Position numbers and translations under genes: made by a program. A DNA stretch of 64,000 bases from Harringtonia aguacate (Eukaryota > Ascomycota > Sordariomycetes > Ophiostomatales > Ophiostomataceae): the NCBI GenBank assembly GCA_014183095.1, contig JACCPH010000014.1, positions 523,014 through 587,013 on the forward strand, read 5' to 3'. The notes beneath the pieces are model-generated. The model saw only the letters and a program-made list of their open reading frames with translations, was not told the origin of the DNA and searched no databases. Shown here piece by piece: positions 32,146 through 43,749 of this stretch (position 1 is the first letter of the stretch; each line of letters opens with the position of its first letter).

Positions 32146-33676
32146 ATGAGAGCTCCCTGTGTTCTATCTACTGTCGTCGCCATCGCTGGCGGTGCCGACG
32201 CTTTTCGCCTTCATTATGGCCGGATCCATAACGATGCCGGGCTGCACAATGACGGTGCACAGCAGGCCAGTGCCAGTGCCAGCGCTGTAAGCACGGCCGC
32301 CGCTGTCGCCGCTGCTGCTGTCGCCACCACTGCCGCCACCACTGCTGCCACCACCATCACCACCACCACCAGCTCGGCCGCGGCGGCAGCTGCCTCTGCT
32401 TCTTCCACCGGACTCATCCATCCAGGCCTCCTCCACACTGTCGAGGACTTTGCGCGCATCCAGGGCTATGTTTCCGACCAGACTCTGCCCCAGTACACGG
32501 CCTGGCTGCGGCTGGCCGCGCGCGCCAATGCCGACTACACGCCCAGCCCCCAGGCCACGGTCTGCCGCGGCGACTCGAGCTGCACGCAAAACTACCCGTC
32601 GCTGTACCGCGACATTGCGGCGGCCTACGTCAATGCGCTGGTGTGGCGCATCAACAGCACCGCGACGGCGAATGCGGATGCGGCCGTGCGCGTGCTGGAC
32701 GCCTGGGGCAGCACCATGACAAGCATCATCGGCAGCGCGGACCGCTGGCTGGCGGCGGGCCTGTATGGGTACCAGCTGGCCAACGTGGCCGAGCTGATGC
32801 GGGACTATGACGGATGGACGGCCGAAGGCCTCAGCAACGTGACGTCTCTGCTCGTCGACGTCTTTTATCCGATGAACCACGACTTCCTGGTGAGGCACAA
32901 CGGCGCCAAAATCGACAACTACTGGGCGAATGTAGGTCTATCTTGTGCATATTTTGTCCACTCTTGTCTCCATGCTAACATGCACACCTGCAGTGGGACC
33001 TCTGCACCCTCTGTGCCATCCACGGCATCGGCGTCCTCTCGGACAACCAGACCATGGTCGACGAGGCCCTCACCTACTTCAAGACGGGCGCCGGCATGGG
33101 CGCCCTGACCAATGCCATCTGGACCCTCCACGAGGAGGAGGGCTCCGGCAAACTGCTGGGCCAAGGCCAAGAGGCGGGCCGGGATCAGGGCCATGCCATG
33201 CTCGATTTTGCCCTGCTCGGCACATTGGGCCAGCAGAGCTACAACCAGGGGGAGGACCTGTTTGCCCTGAACGACAGTCTGATTCTGGCAGGGTGCGTGA
33301 ACTCTATGCCCGCTCCCAGCAAAAACAAAAACAAAGCCCCCCCAAAAAAACTCAGCTGACAACCTCCAGGTCGGAATACGCCACCAAGTACAACGTAGGC
33401 TACGACGTTCCGTTCTCGTCGTACTACAACAGCGCCCACGGCACCGCGACAAACATCAGCAGCAGCGGTCGTGGCAACATCCGTCCCATTGGCGAGCTGC
33501 TGTATGCACATTACAACGGCGTCAAGGGCCTGAATGCGTCCTGGACCGGGGCGTACCGCGACATGGTCAACAATGCGAGCACCGACGACGTCGAGGGCGG
33601 CGGCGGCGACTACGGCAGCACGAGCGGCGGCTACGATCAGCTGGGATGGGGTACGCTGCTCTACCGGCGGGACTAG
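32146..33676 (+). CDS. Secreted alginate-lyase-like protein
   Basis: Exons 32146-32931, 32994-33292 and 33370-33676 give 463 residues. A signal peptide (MRAPCVLSTVVAIAGGADA) is followed by an Ala/Thr-rich spacer to about residue 88, then an all-helical domain typical of the alginate lyase-like (alpha/alpha toroid) family: HPGLLHTVEDFARIQGYV, an ALVWRINSTATANADAA helix, NYWANWDLCTLCAIHGIGVL, GQEAGRDQGHAMLDFALLG and YATKYNVGYDVPF. The WDLC and RDQGH motifs are those seen in fungal members. It probably cleaves an acidic polysaccharide outside the cell, but fungal family members are poorly characterised and the substrate is unknown. Several NxT/S sites suggest glycosylation. The neighbours are not obviously related by function. 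Confidence 0.85.
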
Positions 33677-34737
33677 AAAGTGCATGTTCGTCGCAGTCCC
33701 GCTGAGCTTTCTTTCTATTTTTTGTAAAAACAAATTGGGATTCCAAGTTTGGGTCCTCGCTCAGACGCTTTCGTTTCTTTTCTCTTCTCTTCTCTTCTCT
33801 TTGTGTTAAAACCTTAGAAGACTAACCTAGCCGAATAAACCATCCTACTATTGGCCTTGCCTTGTTCTTAATCTTACTCTTACTTACTTGCCTGCCCGTC
33901 CGCCGTAACATTACGTGGCTCTTTCCTATAGGTGCCGACGAGATGCCTGCCTGACCGTCTCCTTCGTTTACTATTACTAACCTTGCCAGCTTACTTAACA
34001 GTATACCACCACGCTCACAGCACACAGCTCGTGCCACAGTAAGAGGCTATTAAAATATGGTATTTGCGAGCACACAATGTAAGGCATGCTTTTAGAGCTA
34101 CGGAGGGAGGGTATCCTAACATTAAAGGCGGTTATTACCTTTTTAGTTACAAACGAAAGTACTTTAGTTGTAACGGGCTGTGCCCATGAAGAGCCTCGAC
34201 CGCACTCGGCCAATCATATTACATGCACGTGCGCGCTTGGCACGTGCACGCCAGTGCCCCCTTTTCTTCGCATCCCACGATGCAGCGTTCTCTTCTTTTT
34301 CTTCTTCTTCTTTTGTAATGCGTTCCTTTTACTAGATACGGCATTAGTCAGTTGAATATACTCGCTCTTGACCCCTTACATTAGTGGTTTATAATTAAAA
34401 AATATTTGTCTCTTCACTGGTAGATAATATTTGCCTTTTTGGGGCAGGCGGCTCGCTTTGGCGGCTAAAGCCCTTGTCCCTAATAAAAACCACGAGGGAG
34501 AGACAAGTGGCTATAGCTAACATGCAGACGCGAGCAGACAGACTGGTCGCCTGCCATATAAATAGCATAGCCAGAACTCTTCCTAGAATGACAAGAGCTA
34601 GTTGTCGAAGCACACGAACATCATATTTACTCGTTCTTAATGATTCCCCTTCAATATAAAAGACGTACCCTGGTTAAATAATATCGTATACATTAGTACG
34701 AAGGAGTAACGCAACGCCAAGAATGAGCAAATAAACC
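33677..34737. other. AT-rich gene-free stretch
   Basis: A TCTTC microsatellite lies at 33779-33801 and a TTC-rich run near 34290-34313. The rest is AT-rich with repeated TTACTTAC-like words and no coding motif; it may be decayed transposon sequence, which I cannot identify. Confidence 0.45.
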
Positions 34738-36817
34738 CTAGACAATCACTAGGGTATGCTCGTCTTCGCTGTTAACGCTTTCATACTCGAGCCATGGCTC
34801 GTTTTGCACATGGCGCAATGATTCATATTCCCCGTCATCGATCCCAAGACCTTGTATGAACCGAGTCGTGATACCAATACGATAGAACCAGCCTCTCTGC
34901 TCTCCGGTCGGACAAAGAAGGAGGAGTTGTACGGTATGATTGCTAGACCCACCCGTAACTCTGGACACTGCGACGGGCAATGCATGAACATAGTCGGTTG
35001 GCAGCGTCGCGCAGTCTAGATGTGTAACGCTCATCATGGCAGGAAAGCCTTCCGGCCACTTTCCATTAACAAAAATGCTCCAGACGTTTGATGTTTCTGG
35101 TTCTTTGTATGTTTTGCGCATCCGAACAGTCAGCAGCCGTCCAGACAGACGGAGGTGGCCGTCGAGGATGTCCACGGTAGTGTCTTCATCTCTGCGTGTG
35201 TGTATATGGCAATCACGGATGCGGATGACTGACTTCGTGCCGTTATCATAACTGACATTGATGGGCATGACGATCACTTTTCCATCCATGCTGGCCCACG
35301 ACCATGTTGGTGCTCGGTATGTGCCTTTTTCTGGAGGGCATCGCCGCTGAGAATTAGGAGACACACTCGTCCAAAGCAGCTGACGTTCGATATCTTGCTT
35401 CCAGAGTCCAGCACAGTATTCCAGCTGAAATTTGTCTTGAAAGATTTTGGCCAGGCCAGATATCGCTACCAGCTTGTCACTAGGAAAGGTGAGCGAACAG
35501 CCAGAGAAAATGCTGACCACGCTTGTCCATAAAATCCACGGCGGAGAAGAGCCCATCACCTGTGGGATTGTGTCCAACTGGCGCCATTTTACTCGGATGT
35601 CGCGGTCACTGTTCTGAAAGTGCGATACGACCGGGAATCCTTCCGGGCACGTCTCGCAGGCAGACAACTCGGCGCATTCCCAAAAGAGCTGTGTCCCGCA
35701 GAAATACAAAACGCGTGGCGCCAGCACCAGCTCCTGCACTGCCCAGGCACGCCCCATCAAGGGCATCCTGCGAAACGTGTCCTGTTGTAGTGTCAAATCG
35801 TGGACGATGTAGCGACCGCCTGGATGTGAATCATGGCTCGGCCAGTCGACAACGGACGGGACTATCGAGTCGAAAATGTTAGGTTGAACAGGCCAACAGC
35901 CGCCGTCGCTGTGAGCGCTCGCTGCGGCAGCGATATTGATGATTGCGTTGCGGTACACATGGGCCATTTGCGGTGCTTCATATATCCAGTCGTCTTGGCG
36001 GTTTTGGATGATACACAGAGAGTCGATCCAAATCATAGCGATGCCCAGTTGGCGGACGACATCAATGGTCTCACGACTGGTGCGGCCGAGTTCCGCAATG
36101 GGCATGCCAACCTCCAGACGCGATATATTCTCAGAGGTCAGCATGAAGACTTGGGACTGGCCCCAACAGTAGCTAAGAGTCGCGTATGGGACCAAGCATC
36201 TGTCTGCAAAATCCTGAGTCGTCCGCAGTTGGCAATGCCCTTTTTGGGGCTGGTCGATTTCCAACAATCTCGTGGGAAGAATCCGACGCGACCCAGGAGT
36301 ATGGAGTTGTTGGCACTTTAGATGAGTAGGGTGGTTGAGACATCGCTTTAGCCATTTCTGGGCTTGGTCTATGTTGAAAGGTCGTCGGACAACAGGATTT
36401 ATACTAGTAGTATTAAAATCTTCGCCTGTTTTAACATTGTTTAGTTAGTGGATGGAACAAATAGCGTGTGATACAATAAAGAAACGAGCGTTTTTTTTTT
36501 CAAATACCTTTTAAACGTTCAAGATAAAAGTAATGACTCTTTCCTCTGTTTCCGTGTCTGTCGAAGGAGAACGACAGTTCGACACCGTCATGCGAAACCT
36601 CCATAAAGGAATACTGTGAGACCGGATATGACGACAGTTGAGCAGGTTCGTTCTTCGTGTCGCTGGTCGTACTCTCCCAAAGCACACTGCAGATGGCGCA
36701 TCCATATCCTGCAGATCGTTTCAAGTCTTCAAGGCTTTCGTGGTGTCTCTTAATCTTGGTATGGGGCGTTGGAGGGTCTTGGAATATACGCTCACAGGTT
36801 AAGCATAATCGAGGCAT
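34738..36817 (-). CDS. HET-domain protein (second copy type, SYCWG class)
   Basis: Two exons, 36817-36508 and 36425-34738, give 665 residues. The 81-bp intron (GTATTT donor, ACAG acceptor) joins two frames that each look truncated alone. The N-terminus MPRLCLTCERIFQDPP with YGCAICSVLWES is the usual cysteine-containing leader of this HET class. RRILPTRLLEI leads into the HET domain: VPYATLSYCWGQSQVFML (about 186-203), GIAMIWIDSLCIIQNRQDDW (about 242-261), YRNAIINIAAAASAHSDGG and MGRAWAVQELVLAPRVLYF. The remainder is variable, as in most family members. Expected role: allorecognition cell death after hyphal fusion. It is a different subclass from the HET gene at 13765, so the two are not recent duplicates. 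Confidence 0.92.
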
Positions 36818-37768
36818 GTTGAGGATCAAAGGGAAAGGAGTCATGAAGGAAGAAACAAGAGCGAACGGGTATATAACCTACCGTGCCGAATATTTGAATG
36901 GGAACGCCATGAGGGGCTGTGCTATGGGCGGGGTGATGTGCCTGGTGCCCTTTTTCGTTGGATGCACGTCACACACTAGCAGCACCTGCATATTTCTGCC
37001 GTGTAGAAATGTTTAGTGCCTCTGCCCGCTCGAAAATACAACGTTGGGTCGGCCGGGTTAAAAGTGATAGGATTCGTCTTTTATACTAGAGGTTAGAGAG
37101 AAAACTAGAGTGTCGAGCATAGAAATGACTTACCTCCGAGCTTTGAAACTCTACATTATCCAGTAAGGTAACAGTATGACCTTTTGCATTGAGGCGATAA
37201 ATGATGCTCTTAAACGTCATTGTGCCGTCATAGTGCCGATCAAATACACTTGGAACTCTATGTTGTCCATCGATGGAAAACTAAAGCTCAGTGGTTTGGA
37301 GGAGGCCTTGTCGGAGTAGAGCCGAAGATGTTGGATCAATATTTCGCGTGCCAGGTCTTGCTAAAGGTTGTGATATCGTTATAGGATTTTGCCGAGCCGG
37401 AATCTTTATAATTGCTTCTGCTAGTGGCTTCGACAACCTGCTCTTCGTTTCTCGGGTTAAGAAGATCTTCATGGTCAGAGAACCACAAAACACTAAATTT
37501 ATCTTTACATCTACATTACTAGCAACAATTTAAATTCGTCACTTTGCGCAATGCCCAGTTTTCTTGCGCTTGTTATCCACCTTGGAACAAAAAAACAGCT
37601 TGCTCTCGCCTCTATACAGGAATGTGATGTCGTTACATAAAACCTCGGATGTGTCCTGTGGAGAACATAACCATCTAAATACGAGGTTATTCTACAAAAA
37701 AAAAAAGGAAATACAGACACGATACAAACACTTATCATCCCATTCAAAACATGATCACTGGCAAAACC
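36818..37768. other. Intergenic region with relic sequence
   Basis: Promoter of the HET gene, then the eroded coding traces described at 37020-37680. No intact gene. Confidence 0.5.
37020..37680 (-). pseudogene. Unidentified degraded gene
   Basis: Several minus-strand pieces look like decayed exons: SEVLCNDITFLYRGESKLFF ending KKTGHCAK and a stop (about 37660-37543), then HEDLLNPRNEEQVVEATSRS (about 37475-37415), then FSIDGQHRVPSVFDRHYDGT followed by KSIIYRLNAKGHTVTLLDN (about 37278-37135), the last ending at a clean GTAAGT donor. Stops and frame changes separate them. I do not recognise the family. Confidence 0.35.
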
Positions 37769-39405
37769 TCATGGGCCCTCAGCACTGGTATTGCTTCCAC
37801 GGCTGACGGGCAGAGGGGTGAACGGGGACCCGTGGTTCCTGACAAGCACCGCCTCATCGTGGTACTGGTTGTGACTGTGGTAGGAGGACTCGGAGCTGTA
37901 GTTGACGTCGTAGGATTTGGTGTAGACAATGTGTGAGGGTTTGTGGTCGCTGCCTTCGCTGGATGTGGGCGGCGTGACGGAAATCTTGGTCTCGGGACCG
38001 AGGTCGGCGGGATCCGTGACGGTGACCGTGGTGTGGGTGGGTGTTCTGGAGTGCGAGGTGAGCGGGATGCTCCGGCGGCTGGTCTGGCTGCGGCCGATGT
38101 TGTGGTTGTGGCTGTTGTTGTTGTTGTTGTTGTTGCTGCGCCGCGCATAGTAGTCGTCCGAGGCGTAGTGCCGGGCCGACGACCCGCCAAAGATGCTGGG
38201 CGAGATGCGCACCAGGATCAGCCGCAGGGCCGGCATGCAGGCGCAGATGGTGCCGACGCCGATCTCAACCGTGGACCAGTACGACACGTCCGCGTTGGAC
38301 CATGTCGGGTTCTCGTTGGACGTGAAGCTCACGAGCGACCGCAGCCGCAGCACGCTGACAATGGTCACAAACGTGCCCACGCAGAACATGAGGGCCACGC
38401 CCGCCTTTTTGCGCCAGTGCATCTTGAGGCTGCGCAGCTGCCACATGGGGATGGCCAGCATCCAAAAGTCGGTGGCAATGCTGAACGAGGCGTGCGCCCA
38501 GGCCAGCGCGTTGGTGTTGAACACGCAGCGGCCCGCGTGCTCGCCGTCCCAGCCCGTCCAAAAGTACGACACCGGCCGGCACTGGAACACGCCCAGCAGC
38601 ACAAACAGCATGCTGACGCCCACCACAAAGGCAATGGTCCCGCGCAGCACCCAGTACACCGCCCGGGCCGGCGCAAAGATGCGCTGGTAGAAGAGCAGCA
38701 GCGTCACCTTGAGCATCATCAGGCTGCAAAAGTAGAAAATCTCCAGAATGTAGATGAACCGGCCGAACCGGTAGATGGTCTGGTTGTTGTCGTCCACCGG
38801 CAGCGTCCACACGTCGCGGCCCAGCCCGTTGGGGACGGTGCCGTGCACCACCATGATCACCTGGGGCACGCCCAGAAAGCCAGTCACCAGCATGGCCCAG
38901 TCGTCGCGCTCCAGGCCCCAAAAGCAGGTGCTCGACCGGTTAAAGACGATCTGGTAGACGCTGCGGACGATCACAGCCACGCCGCCCACCACGGCCATGA
39001 CGATGGCCGTGGTCCGCCCCGAGACATGTCGATCCCGGACCGGCTCGCCGCATGTGGTGGCGGTGACGTTCTTGGTCGTCAGGCTTTCTTTGACGGTGCA
39101 GTTGGCGAGCACGCAGTCGTTCATCAGTAGGGTCAGATCGGCATTGGTGCAGATGCATGTTGTGTTGAGAAGAGTGCAGGGCGTCTGCGGTATGGACTGG
39201 ACGAGACAGGACAGCTGGTCTTTGTTAGTGACAGATTTGGAGACAGACTAAGAGACAGATTAAGAGACAGGAGACAGAAATGGCATAAAAAGACGCATAC
39301 CGCGCAGCTGGGCAGCTGGGATGCATCGGCAACTGCTATCTGTGCATATGAAAGAAGAGCAAGCACTGCCGCCAGCAGCATGTGCCGGTAGGAAAAGCCA
39401 GCCAT
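37769..39405 (-). CDS. CFEM-domain PTH11-type membrane receptor
   Basis: Exons 39405-39301 and 39214-37769 give 516 residues. The first exon carries a signal peptide (MAGFSYRHMLLAAVLALLSY) and the first cysteine of a CFEM domain. Splicing restores all eight CFEM cysteines (SCALSC, TPC, TCIC, NDC, ANC, TTC) at about residues 32-90. Seven membrane segments follow, with typical rhodopsin-like fungal blocks: ERDDWAMLVTGFLGVPQV, FYQRIFAPARAVYW, LLGVFQCRPVSYFWTGWDG and FSIATDFWMLAIPMWQLRSL. The cytoplasmic tail is long and polar, with an Asn run (NNNNNN) from a TTG/AAC microsatellite. PTH11-like proteins act as surface-sensing receptors upstream of cAMP signalling in some pathogens; the ligand is unknown. 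Confidence 0.93.
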
Positions 39406-41039
39406 GATGCCAATGCTGTGTCGACGCCGTTCGTCGCATACCGGAGCTTTCCGTTGCAGGCGTCACAGGCAAGTCGAGGGCTTCGAAACCTTTATGTGCG
39501 TTCTTCAGCCGCCTTGGATTTATGACATTTGGCACGGGCCTCCCCTGGGGCAAGTCGCCTTCTTGGGATCATCAAGAACATACATCTCCACACCGGCCTG
39601 TGCCCTGAAGCAGCTAGTCCGTGACAGCGATTGTAGGACGCTTTAGCCACGATCGTCTCATGGACTTGCTGTCACTGCGTTTGACGTGTTGTAGGGCCCC
39701 TTTTACGCCTTTTGTTAATGAGAGTGGTTCTTGGGACATGGTAAATCTTTGCTGTCGCCCTGGTGCGCCTTTTAGGGTCTTGTTTGATAGTTTGAATGGC
39801 CATGGTAGTAACAGCCCAGGTTCAGTTGAGGGCGGAGCTATTTTTGAGGGCGGAGTAATGCTCGCCTCGCTTGCACCCTTGCCACGTTTTCGGTCCTTGG
39901 TTTTAACGGACCACGTTCCGGCGCCATGGGTTGTTTTTTTCTATATGCCGATTAGCTTGGTGGATTTGCCCTCTCGTCGTGCTTTGACACCTTCTAATCT
40001 CCACTTTGCGAGTAGTGGTTCCTCGGCAAATGGAAGAAAATGAGAGAAAACAAAGAAAATGGGTACCAAGAGAGAAAAAACTAAGGCAAAGAAAGAACGA
40101 AAGAACGGGGAAAGGGGGAGGAGCCGAGGTCGTATTGAGATTCTTCGTCACTACGCAGATTTGCCCTCTGCTTTCCTTTTAACACGTTTTGACTCCGTCA
40201 TATTTGTGTCTGTTTTATTGTCATCTTAGTACACTGCGTATTCTCTTCTATTCGAGTAGGCCTAAATTTCGACGCCTTTACTCACATTCTTGCCCATCAA
40301 TTATTATTACACAAAGTGGCAGATCTATGGCATGTCGTCAGCCTCATTCATCTCTGTGCCTCACTCCATGTATAGCAGGTTCCCACCTAGGCCAAGTTGA
40401 AACCCCCGTTTAACCTAGAGAGGTTCGAAGGATTTTTTTCTTTTCTCCGAAGGTTGGATGGCCGCGGCGAAACTGCCTTTTATGGAAGCAGATCGAGCAG
40501 GCCTTCCTGGTAGTGCTAGCTAGCTCAGGAGAATTTATTCTGTTTATCTGATTACCCAAGCCCCCCCCCAATTCCTAGGGGACTGGACAGGGGCGGGTCG
40601 TTTTGATAGAGGCGCGGGTCAAAGTTACGTAAATGACCAACCACGTGACCGAGTAAACGCCCAAGAACGCCCAAGGTAATATTTAAGCCTGTGTCTTGGG
40701 GAGACTGAAACCTACACCTAAGAAGATGAAAATAAATCCTTATGTTTACATTATATATAATCTATGACATTAGTTATATATAATTATTAATTCTTTGATT
40801 CCTTAATTTTCATACTTTCGTGTGTTTTTATTAATAAGGCTTTATCCGAAGGTCCAGATAGTAGATGGATGATCTACATGGATCTTTGGTAGACAGATAG
40901 ACGTAGATCTAGGCGCTTGGACGATCTGTCTGTCTACCGAGATGTATTTCAGACCAGCCTGCGGCAGTCAGCAACAGCGATGTTGTGTTGATGTGAACTA
41001 AGCCGAGCCCCTGCATGAGAGAGTGGCTGAGAATTTTTC
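39406..41039. other. Gene-free stretch
   Basis: The first part is the receptor gene promoter. A strongly AT-rich block lies at 40730-40850. No protein motif on either strand. Confidence 0.5.
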
Positions 41040-41739
41040 TTTTCCCGGCTTCCAATCGACGTAGACGACAATGTAGACGACATGCACACGCTCCAGAAGG
41101 CAGCAACGTCCCGCAGTCCCGCTTGTCTGCCAATACCTATGGCCATATGCATTCATTTCCTACGCATCAAGCTGATTCAAAGTAAGGTCGATACGGCTCT
41201 AACGTGTGCTATCCGTCAAAAGCCGATTCCCGAGAATGCAACGCAGGCCTTGCTTCGGGTCTGGAAGCAAGCCATACCAGTCCACTACAATCAGCCGTTG
41301 TACGGACCTGAAATATCCGTGAGTAAACGAGTCTGAGGCTTCATTTCATGCCCTGGTGTATCCAAAGATATTGTTTTCCATCAGTCTGTCTGTAGCCTGC
41401 TCTTCCCCCAGCTGTCAGCAACGCCTCTGCGTCTGCCGTACTTGGATCACTGTGCCAAGGCTGTCGCCGGTACCTATGAGTCGTATAAGCGCCTTCACCG
41501 TCGGTTGCGCTGCGGGTACTCGCCAGTTTCGCTTGAAAGCATTCTCCCTTGCCGGGCCGGCCATTCTGCATTGTAATAACTGGTTGTTACCAAACCATCA
41601 GCTGCGCCTGGTCGCACCGTTCTCTGACTGCAAGGTCACGTTGCACATTATAACGGAACACTGGTCCGAGGGACAAAGGTACCGCGACATCTTTGAGCAG
41701 CTGCAGGATCTCGTAGCCGGAAATGTTGCTGCCCGCTAA
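41040..41739 (+). pseudogene. Zn2Cys6 transcription factor, 3' fragment, broken
   Basis: The reading follows the fungal regulatory (middle homology) domain of Zn2Cys6 factors: LPIDVDDNVDDMHT, then HFLRIKLIQSKVDTAL, LLRVWKQAIPVHYN, HQSVCSLLFPQLSATP, then YLDHCAKAVAGTYESYKRLH. An in-frame TGA interrupts it near 41332 unless an unseen intron removes it. A one-base loss near 41545 shifts the frame from SLESI to FSLAGPAILHCNNWLLPNHQ, and the tail continues ITEHWSEGQRYRDIFEQLQD to a stop at 41739. The zinc cluster and the first half are missing. I infer a dead regulator gene; it lies only 227 bases from the 3' end of the LysM gene. Confidence 0.6.
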
Positions 41740-41965
41740 TTAGTGCTGCTTCCGAGAACATTCTGTAAACGGAAAGTAAACAAGACGTTCTACAAGCCAA
41801 TTGTACATTGCGCTGCCATGCTGCCACCCAATATGTTGAATTTTATCTTTCTATCTCCACCACATTTAGCACACATCTGCTCACTTGCCTCGCCATACCC
41901 TGTCTAACTAAGTAACGTAATTTCTCACTGAATAGTACAACCCCAAAGATCGCAACGCTGTCCGT

Positions 41966-42730
41966 TTACGATGACAGAGCACAGTCATGAACCATCTCCA
42001 ACTGGGGCGTGGCCTCTGTGTAGTTGTAACCCAGATTCAAGGACATCAACTGGCCGACAGTCACGCTGTATAGGGACGCAAAGTCTTGCAGCGTGCCATA
42101 GGACATGGTAAATACGGACAAGGTGCACGCGCTGTTTGCGCAGACAGGGATCTTGACTGTTTGACCGGTTTCGAGCACGTCGTAGATGCCGGGTTTGAGA
42201 TTAGCAATATAGCTAGACTGGGCATCGTAGCTCAGAATGGAATCGGTGGTAATGTTAAAACGCATGTTGGCAATCTTCTGGATGGTTTCCCCGGGACGAA
42301 TGGTGTAGACATGCGGGCCGCCGTAGATGCACGTGTTGGTGGTGTTTGTGCTGTTCGCCGAGAAGCACGACGTGTCGTTTGGGAACGTGGACTGGACGGG
42401 GATGCGCAGCGACTCTCCCACGAACAGATAATCAGGATCTGCCAGCACATTCATGCGCGCGATATCACAGGCGCCCATGTCGTACTGCTTTGCAATGGTA
42501 TGGATGGTGTCATTTTCCGTGACATTGTGTGTTTCACTCCGCCAGGCGACATCAAGGTTAAGCACATCCGCTGCCTCGTTTAGTTCTGTAGTTATTAGTA
42601 CAAATTTCTTGAAGAAAAACAGCCAAGACATCAAAGACGAACCAGTGTATTCCGAACTGGATGAAGTCGGGGCGGCAATAGCAAGACGGGTCACAGCCGC
42701 AAGACTAAGCAGGCCTTTGGTAAAGAACAT
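41966..42730 (-). CDS. Secreted LysM-domain protein
   Basis: Exons 42730-42643 and 42585-41966 give 235 residues; the 57-bp intron is in frame but has a GTTCGT donor, CTAATAAC branch and ACAG acceptor, and its translation is an unlikely hydrophobic insert. A signal peptide (MFFTKGLLSLAAVTRLAIAA) is followed by LysM 1 at about 48-94 (HNVTENDTIHTIAKQY, then DYLFVGESLRIPV), LysM 2 at about 121-180 (VYTIRPGETIQKIANMRF, VLETGQTVKIPVC) and a weaker third unit (FTMSYGTLQDFASLYSVTVG). LysM modules bind chitin oligomers. Secreted multi-LysM proteins without catalytic domains commonly hide fungal chitin from host immunity or shield the wall. Six or more NxT/S sites suggest glycosylation. Role inferred from the family. 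Confidence 0.9.
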   Translation of the reverse strand: MFFTKGLLSLAAVTRLAIAAPTSSSSEYTGSSLMSWLFFFKKFVLITTELNEAADVLNLDVAWRSETHNVTENDTIHTIAKQYDMGACDIARMNVLADPDYLFVGESLRIPVQSTFPNDTSCFSANSTNTTNTCIYGGPHVYTIRPGETIQKIANMRFNITTDSILSYDAQSSYIANLKPGIYDVLETGQTVKIPVCANSACTLSVFTMSYGTLQDFASLYSVTVGQLMSLNLGYNYTEATPQLEMVHDCALSS

Positions 42731-43749
42731 GATGGCTAGTGTGTGGAAATTGACGGATGTGTAAAGATATCAGAGCTGCTGTGAGGTGTTCAGCCAAGAC
42801 CTCTCTTACAGTTTTAGATTCTACGGCTGCTATTTCTACTCGTTGCTGACGGTTGCAGAACTCCGAGGCTCGACAAAGTCACAGCACGGCTGCACGCGAT
42901 CCCATGGCTAGGTGGACCCTCCAGCGGTGTGTACTCGGCGTTTTTCAGGATATGTCGGAGGAGCTATTCGTAAGCTCGTCAGTTAAGCAAACCTCGAGTT
43001 CACGATGGTATCTCGTACAGAACAGCCAGACGATGGCATACAGGGCAGTCACACGACAATGAAGCCGTTCATCCGAACTATCTGACAACATGTTTGTTTA
43101 AGGTAAAGTCTGGGGTAAATTCGGTCTGGACAAATCAGCTGGGGAAAATTCTTACAGCCGCTTTGCCGGCCATCCCCGGTCGTTCCCCGCTTCAATATTA
43201 CGACCCCGTCTCGAATCAGGAATAAGGGCCGGCGGCGATGCGTGATTGGTCGAGAAACCATATGCTACGATAGCATGTGACTGTTGTATCTCACGATCTG
43301 ATTACCAGCCGGCTAACTGTTGCCCATAATAAATACATGTTATGACACGTGAACTGTTTCTAAGCGAGGCAACTTCCAGAGTCTTGCAATGCGGAACTAC
43401 CAAATGCAAGCTCTACTCATCGATGCACACAGTTAAACAGAGCATTTTGTGTCGTAGTGTAAGAAGGGATATAACGTAGTCAGGTGCTATATTATTGACC
43501 AGGGGGCGTGCGGGAAGCTCGGCTGCACGTTACCGTCGCTGTCGGAGTGGCCTAGTTATCATGAGACCAACGCTATTGGTCACCAGCAACAAGCGTTCAC
43601 CTTCCAGCTCGCGTATATCCGTTAGCCTCTAGTGATGGCGACAGCAAAGAATTTGGTAGTACGAGGAAAGATATACAGCATAGGCTGTTGCGTGAGCTCT
43701 CAGAGCAGTAGCGTTAGGATACTTGTGGTGCTGTAGCGCGTAAAAAGCA

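Noticed and set aside
37943..39130. 395-codon plus-strand frame
   Set aside because: Antisense shadow of the PTH11-type receptor.
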